Below are positions 58,219 to 64,000 of a DNA stretch of 64,000 nt, one piece after another. Each line of letters starts with the position of its first letter. The stretch's first letter is position 1. Source of the DNA: Perkinsus marinus ATCC 50983 (lineage: Eukaryota > Perkinsozoa > Perkinsida > Perkinsidae); assembly GCF_000006405.1 (NCBI RefSeq), contig NW_003215582.1, positions 85,475-149,474 of the forward strand. The letters run 5' to 3'. The notes under the pieces were generated by a model that was not told the DNA's origin, made no database searches, and saw nothing but the letters and a program-made list of their open reading frames with translations. A program made the translations under genes and the position numbers.

Positions 58219-59599
58219 TCATCTCACATGTACCATCAAACTCTCCACCTCTTTATTCAATCGCAACAGTCGTCGGTCGCACTCATGATCGACCGTCACT
58301 TCGCCAAAGGCGGGAGCATCATCTGGCCATCTACGCTGATAGTGGACCGGATCTCTAGCAAGCTGACGCCCTTTCCGATACTGTCTGACTTCTTCACGAA
58401 GCTCGCGCATTTCAACGAGGGCTCGCTCGTGTTCCTCTTCGAGCTCTTTGTATCTGCCACGGCGGGGGATACTGAGCCTCGTGGCTTTCGATCATTGATA
58501 CGCCTTCACGAGCTCGCTGTGGGTCAGGCATTTGTGACTCCCTCGAAGGTCTGCAGGAATGCTACTTGCGGATAGATCGTTCACAGGTAGCCGCTCGATG
58601 ATCTAACAAACAAGAGTTCATGAGCAGGCCGAGCTCGAGGACAGCCTACATTCGTGTGCGCCTGTCTTGTCGCATTTGAACTCTCGGGTCCAACATAAAA
58701 CAGCGTGCTGCTCGTTTGGGATTCACCTTCCGAATCTTGATCTGAGACCTACGATGGAAGATATGAGCAGCTAAATACACTTAGACAGGTCAGGGTGCAG
58801 GGTATCACCACAAAAGGTACCGAGACTGGTGTGAATCGGAAAATCCCAGATTTATCAGAGTATCCAAGCTTCGTCAGTTGAGTTCTAACCTGAAACCTCG
58901 GCCCGTAGTGGATACTGTTCATCGGATGGTAAGCATCGTGAGAAGCACCTCTCGCGTTATAACGAAGGAACCCTCTTTAATGCTGTGAGCTACTGCCACA
59001 ACATGATCCATGGTGGCCCCCGTGAGCATATATCTGCCATATAATTCTACCACCGATGACGGGGAATGGTCTCCACCTTGGAATGCCAGAAGAGGAGACG
59101 ACGAAACCACGTGCTGGACCACAGTGCATGCTGATAGATATACTGATGGTTTCCTTAAATGAAGTGTTGCCCTCGTTCATCACACTCTGGCCGAATCTGT
59201 CAGACCTCAACTGCATGTCGAGAGTCCACTTTGATAAACTCACCTGACCATTTCTTCAACGTGGTCATACATTCGCTGAGATCCATTCGATAAAAACTTA
59301 ATGGTGGAATCGTTGATCCCGCCAACAACGACGAAAACGAGTCCCGCTGCTAGTGGCATCGTATGAAGCTCATGTCCTCGAGCCTAGATTGAACTGTTTC
59401 ATAGATCAAAAGTTCTCGCTATCGCAATGATATATCTGCCGACCTCTTGTTGGACGAAGCTGTAGAATTCGTCGACGGCATTAGCCATGGCCGACGCTCC
59501 CTCTTCGGACGAAGAAGATGCAGTGCTCGTGACCGTGATTAGCATGATCTGATCGGATACTGACGGGTTATGCTTCATGACAAATCTTGGATCACGCAT
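58219..59599 (-). CDS. Protein with a possible degenerate nucleotide-cyclase-like domain and a coiled-coil tail
   Basis: The Met at 59599 (MRDPRFVMKHNP) opens a coding exon (MLITVTSTASSSSEEG, then AMANAVDEFYSFVQQEVGRY). Later exons give VFVVVGGINDSTIKFL, SISISMHCGPARGF (about 59140), VELYGRYMLTGATMDHVVAV (about 59050) and EGSFVITREV. This order resembles the second half of a class III cyclase domain: the x-x-H-x-G-P strand, the Y-D/E-x-x-G-x-x-V-N helix, and the G-x-I-x-V-S strand. I see no clear first metal Asp motif (F-A-D-I), so activity is doubtful. After about 58870 comes KLGYSDKSGIFRF, then a charged coiled coil (RYKELEEEHERALVEMRELR, about 58450) and the stop at 58219. The cyclase idea is tentative; coding potential is moderate. 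It follows the histidine kinase on the same strand. Confidence 0.35.
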
Positions 59600-59894
59600 T
59601 TGGGCTAGACAGTGTAGCCTACACTAATTCAGAGTGCTAGCTGGTGACTCGCTAGTGGCGAGTGGCCTCAGCAGGAACCATAACGTATACTAGCGCACGT
59701 GCGCGCGCCTTAGGTGCTCTACTGCTCGCAGATATTCTCGGCAGCATAGAATACAGCTCGAAGTCTTACAGATATCATTTGATGTAACTCGTATACGAAC
59801 TCCTCACCGCGTTCCAAGCGGTAGCAAACAGATGTAGGCAACGATCGGCGCATGAGCTCAGTATTGATCTGTGCCTATGGTGGTATTTCCACTA

Positions 59895-62866
59895 TCACAC
59901 CGCGTCGCGGGCAGCTACCTCTGTGGCGGAGGCGGATAGTTGATGAGAAGCAAACATACACTCGAAACGGGAGAGCAGCTGGTACTTGTTAAACGGCTTG
60001 TAAATGAAGTCGTTTGCCCTGTATTTCCATCGGGATCGAGGTTGATATCTCTCAGCTCACTGTGCATCGATGGCTTGTCGGAGTACCTCGTTACTCCTCC
60101 TCATAGACGTACACAGTATGAGCAGTCTGTTCGAGAACTTCTCACGGAGTTTCTTGATATACCTGGTGCCGTTGAAACTAAGAGTGACGACAATACATTC
60201 TGTTACTCGCAGCCGGCCCCGTTGCAACGTATATCCATATCGACTAGGACGAGATCCGGAACCTGGCAAACGTTAATACCGCCTCCACAGTTGTGCTGGG
60301 AGAGGTTCATCAGATGAATCGTCTGATAGGCCTTTTCCAACACTTGTGATCCAGGCGACTACAATTTTGTGAGTCTCCAGCCATAAGTCGGCCGCGTTGG
60401 TCGTCGACGCTTGATGAAAGAACCTGTCCAGGGCACACTTCTAAGTGCTCGGTATCGAGGGTCGAACCATTTGTCATCGGCAGGCTCGGGCAAACTCTCG
60501 AGGATCATGAGAGTAGTTGGATCCTCGTCAATGAGTAAGATATGTCGAGCAATTCCAATATGATACGGTGTAGCCGACATTGTACTTGGCGAAGTCGGGG
60601 CGGTCTGAATCGATTGCCTCCGAGGTCGTACCGTCTAATACGTATAATTCATCTTCAGGAGTCAGTCGAAGTTGGAGCTATTCTGGACAGTGTACGACAC
60701 AGTGTCCACCCCCTCGGACTGCTAGAATACGGGCTCATCGCAATCAGACTGATCGCTCACCATCGGAATCCGCTTATTCCCGAGTGCCTTCTTCGCTTGA
60801 ATCGACGCTGCTGCATCAGCATCCCGTCTATTGGTGGCCAAAGTGATGGTCACGCTTGTGCCTCGCCCTCGTCCTCGAAAATTGGTGCTTTGTGTTGGTG
60901 GCTGCTATTAGCTTACCGGCACTCGCGATATGGAACTTCCCACCGTGCGCGTTGACGATCCGTTCTACTAGGGCCAAACCGAGGCCTGGCTAATGCCACA
61001 ATACACAAAGGCATCTACTGTAGAGCAATCTAACCTAAGCCTTGGAAGTGCCTCAATGCATGATCTTCTTCGCCTTGTTCGAAGGGATGTAGGATGCGGG
61101 AGAGGTGTTCTCCGTCTATACCGCATCCCGTATCGGATATCTCGTGATAAGAAATGTTAGCAGAAATTTCTGACAGCATACCCTAAAAGCCGCGAATCGA
61201 TCCGGAAATTCAGGGTCGATCATATCCTGTACGGGATCATGCGGATCGTCGAGGTCGGGGATGTGTACCTGTCATATTCGGCTGCGAGGTGAGCTTGACT
61301 CGATCCTCCATACGCGAATGGTCCCTTTGTCTGTGAACTTGCAAGCGTTACCAAGAAGATGACTCATAATCAACTTGAACTTTTCCGAATCGACCCAAAC
61401 CACAGGCGGATGATCGACTTCAATTGGATAATCTTGGATCAATGTGACACCTGGCACGCGAGAAAAACATGGGAACATGAAACGATACTCAGTTGCCTTC
61501 TTTCAGCAGAGGCCGGCCATTCTTATCGCAGGCGTTTTTCTGTATATGGACAGCATCCTCGAGGGCATTATATAGGTCCACCGCTCGCGTTCTAGCAATG
61601 AAGCTCGATGTGCGATGCTGAAATACGGGCCAGGACGGCCTACCTCAGGCGAATATCATTCGAGAGTAACCTTGACATCTCGGTCACGTCGTGGAAGACT
61701 TCCAGGAGCCTTTTTGCTGAGCCTAGCGGGGTCAAGTCGGCCGCATGGTAGGACACCGTCCTTGCCTATGATGAGCTCTAAGTGCCGCGTGCGTCCAGGA
61801 TTGGATTCGTTCTCAACAAGCGCGCCAGCTAAACCTGAAGCAGCCACGGTCCGATTTCGATATGTCTAAAGGTCTGTGGTAACCTATGATGGCACTGATT
61901 GGTGTCCTCATTTCATGCGAGATATTTGCCAATAGAGTCTCCTTCCTAATTTCCATCTGTTTGCGTTCTGATATGTCTTTAAGGACGAATATTAAGAAAA
62001 TTGGTTCAGCATAGTCACTCTCACCTGAAAATCGGAATACCTACTACTTTGAAGGCTCCTGATGATACTCTAGTCTAGGACCTAGCATGGCCTACTTTCG
62101 CGTTTTTGTTTGAACACTTTCATTTCAAGGGTATGAGACCATGAAAATGTTCTCTCCTGAGATGATTCGGAAGTCGACGTTGTTGGTGGGCGGATGAGTT
62201 GTGATAGCGCAAAAAGACGTCCTTGCACTTCTATCGGGAATACGCGTCCTTGCCGGTCGATTCCAGATGCCTAGAGAGAGCAATGTTCGTGGGCTGCGCT
62301 AGAGCTAGCAGCATAAGGCTATAGTATCCATCATGTCATGTACACCTTCTCAATGAGGTTAGAGCCGCCTGATAATGCTCGATGACCCTTGACGCGATAC
62401 CTCACAGAAGTGGATGCAGTCTGGGAGCCAACATCCATGCTTCTCCTTGCAACGGATCATACGAGTGATGAACCTCTGCAACTGTGGCATATAAAGCTCT
62501 TGACTCCCCGGTGTCATGAACACCGACATCTTAGCTGCTTTCAATCTAAAGACTATGTAGTCGCTTCGGAGCATCCCCGATGGCATACTGGTTTTGGTCG
62601 TATCCAAACAGCTGTACCGTAGCCTGGTTGGCTGCCACGACTTCGCCGGCTAGGTTAGTCACGACCATAGCGTCCAAGACGCACTCGGTCAAGGCTATAA
62701 CCGTCAGAGCTGACCTTTGCTCCGAAACAGCGACTTGGCTGAGGCGGCGTGCTAGGCTGATAAAACTCGCGGTGTTGTGTGATCATTACAATCGAGAGTC
62801 TCACCCGAGGCGATCAACCTCAGAGGGACTCTCTGCGTTTTCATGAGAGTCGAAGGAGCGAGTCAT
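59895..62866 (-). CDS. Hybrid histidine kinase: PAS-PAS-HisKA-HATPase-receiver
   Basis: The Met at 62866 (MTRSFDSHENAESPS) starts a chain of short exons on the minus strand, with a stop at 59895. Domains: PAS 1 (ALTECVLDAMVVTNLAGEVV, about 62700-62450); a second PAS/PAC (GRVFPIEVQGRLFAL, then FLIFVLKDISERKQME, about 62270-61950); HisKA with the phospho-acceptor His in ANISHEMRTPISAIIGY (about 61930-61885); HATPase_c with N box LLGNACKFTDKG (about 61350), G1 box ISDTGCGID (about 61135) and G2 box GLGLALVERIVNAHGG (about 60970); and a receiver with HILLIDEDPTT (acidic pocket), PDLVLVDMDI (phospho-Asp, about 60240), LLILCTS (Thr/Ser) and DFIYKPF (Lys). Every box needed for His-Asp phosphorelay is present. 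No membrane helix is evident, so it is likely a soluble sensor. The ligand is unknown. Confidence 0.82.
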
Positions 62867-63166
62867 TCAATGGAAGCGGGAATGAGTAACACTTCAGAAA
62901 CGTCAACATGGTGAATATATTGTACCCGAAGCTCGCATTAGCTCACGACTTGCTCGAGTTGAGACCTCCACGCAATGCTAGCCTAGCATCGAGAGTGGAG
63001 CTCCGGGAGCAGAGATATACAATATTACTGCAACAGTAGCAGTATTGTACAATTGATACGACTAATTCAAAAAACTCACAACACCCTATCGGCAAACCTC
63101 CTAGCGAGATGCATGCTTGGTCAACAAGCTACTCTCTATGTTGGAGCATTCCGCATCATCAATGTG
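62867..63166. other. Spacer between EF-hand and histidine-kinase genes
   Basis: 300 bases between two minus-strand genes. It should hold the histidine-kinase promoter. A short inverted repeat around CAATATTACTGCAACAGTAGCAG (about 63020-63045, arms TACTG/CAGTA) is the only feature noticed. Confidence 0.4.
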
Positions 63167-64000
63167 TCATCGAGCCCCGCCGATATCTGAAGTAAGGAAC
63201 GCTATGTGACCCTCGAGGGTTCTTGCTAGGATGAAGCGGCGCGATGGAACACAGGAGAGGTGAAACAAATGGTGAAACTCAGCCGGGAACATGGCCGGTG
63301 AAAGCACATTCATTGCTGGCAAGATGAGGCTCATATTGCGTTTAGCCATCGACATGAATTGCTCGTAAGATATCTTCACCCCGGCTATGTCATTCTTGTC
63401 GATTCCTGAAAGAGTACGGCGTCGAGAACACTGTCTGGGTCCTCTACCCAAGGAGTCAATGATTGTATTGGTTTTGGCTGCGACCTCTTTCTCGCCAACA
63501 CCTGGGAAATTGGCCCTGATTTTGCAACACTCAGTGCCAGATGGAGCTATCTTGCATTGGATGTCACCTGATGATGTTTTTGAGTTCGCTGAGCTCGATG
63601 AAACCCGACTGGTCCGTATCGAACATTAGAAAGGCGAATCGTAGCTTGCTCATTTGATTGGTTCCAGTGTAATTGGACATTCCCACCTCGGAGGGCATTG
63701 ATATCCAATGACCACAGACTACCATCACGCTATCTCACTATGAATTCTTTCAGTTCGAGAGTGCCACTTTTGTCGGTGTCAAACACGTCGAACATACGCT
63801 TCATAAGGAAGGAATCCTCTCGTTCCATCACCGTCAAGAATCTACGGCGGAGAGAAGCTGCCTCTAGTGACATGTTCCAGACGATAGGTCGCGTTGATGT
63901 ACTCTGGGTATTCTATCCTGCCGGAGCCATCTTGATCTACTGCCTGGAACTTCTTGTAAGTTTTCTTGATATACGCCGCCTGTGAGCTTCTCGCCGCCCG
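63167..64000 (-). CDS. Multi-EF-hand Ca2+-binding protein, N-terminus beyond the window
   Basis: Minus-strand exons entering from the right edge. EF-hand loops: DQDGSGRIEYPE (about 63935-63900, after KKTYKKFQAV), DTDKSGTLELKE (about 63780-63740) and DTDQSGFIELSE (about 63625-63590), each with the Asp/Gly/Glu pattern. A fourth, partly degenerate loop DKNDIAGVKISYEQF follows in the last exon. Introns of 40-65 nt separate the pairs. The last frame continues to a stop at 63167, but the tail after SLILPAMN is less protein-like, so the true end may be slightly earlier. The arrangement of four hands fits the calmodulin/calcineurin-B/centrin superfamily; I cannot choose among them without the N-terminus. 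It binds Ca2+ and probably regulates a partner. Confidence 0.75.

Overview
The window reads as nuclear DNA of a protist. Its genes are broken by many very short GT-AG introns (mostly 25-60 nt), so long open frames are rare and most genes only appear when frames are joined across these introns. Gene content (MCM6, RAD6-type E2, RLP24, hexokinase, CLC exchangers, guanidino-kinase-like proteins, a hybrid histidine kinase) and the tiny introns suggest an alveolate, most like Perkinsus. That taxonomic call is an inference from general knowledge, not from a search.

Layout. 1-7119 (+): the 3' part of one very large intron-rich gene with three related units, a coiled coil and repeated TQPM motifs. 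8261-8641 (-): a small secreted Cys-rich protein. 8.6-11.2 kb: non-coding, with a diverged duplication and a cluster of palindromes. 11.2-15.6 kb (-): a polycystin-like cation channel with an IQ motif. 16.0-19.2 kb (-): a coiled-coil protein with four copies of a ~57-residue repeat. 19.4-24.5 kb (-): two tandem CLC-type Cl-/H+ exchangers. 25.1-25.7 kb (+): an unrecognised protein. 26.5-29.8 kb (+): two tandem guanidino-kinase-like genes that both lack key active-site residues. 30.7-38.3 kb (-): a long coiled-coil gene with a kinesin-like but degenerate N-terminus. 38.4-41.5 kb (-): a tryparedoxin-like thioredoxin, two doubtful membrane proteins and a RAD6-type E2.

42.0-48.8 kb (+): the RLP24 ribosome-biogenesis gene, one of whose introns holds an antisense, whole-looking Ty3-like LTR retrotransposon with identical 260-bp LTRs and a 4-bp target duplication. 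50.3-51.7 kb (+): an intronless hexokinase. 53.3-57.3 kb (+): MCM6. 58.2-62.9 kb (-): a possible cyclase-like protein, then a PAS-PAS-HisKA-HATPase-receiver hybrid histidine kinase with all boxes intact. 63.2 kb to the edge (-): a multi-EF-hand Ca2+-binding protein.

The genes do not form one pathway; this is an ordinary stretch of chromosome. The most notable points are: (i) two unusually long introns, in the E2 and kinesin-like genes, that are homologous to each other over nearly their full length, as introner-type elements would be; (ii) the recent retrotransposon landing inside a ~50-nt intron; (iii) the pair of likely guanidino pseudokinases; (iv) the four-copy and three-unit repeat proteins; and (v) an intact two-component kinase in an alveolate-like genome. 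All exon borders were read by eye from frame, phase and GT/AG sites and should be treated as models.
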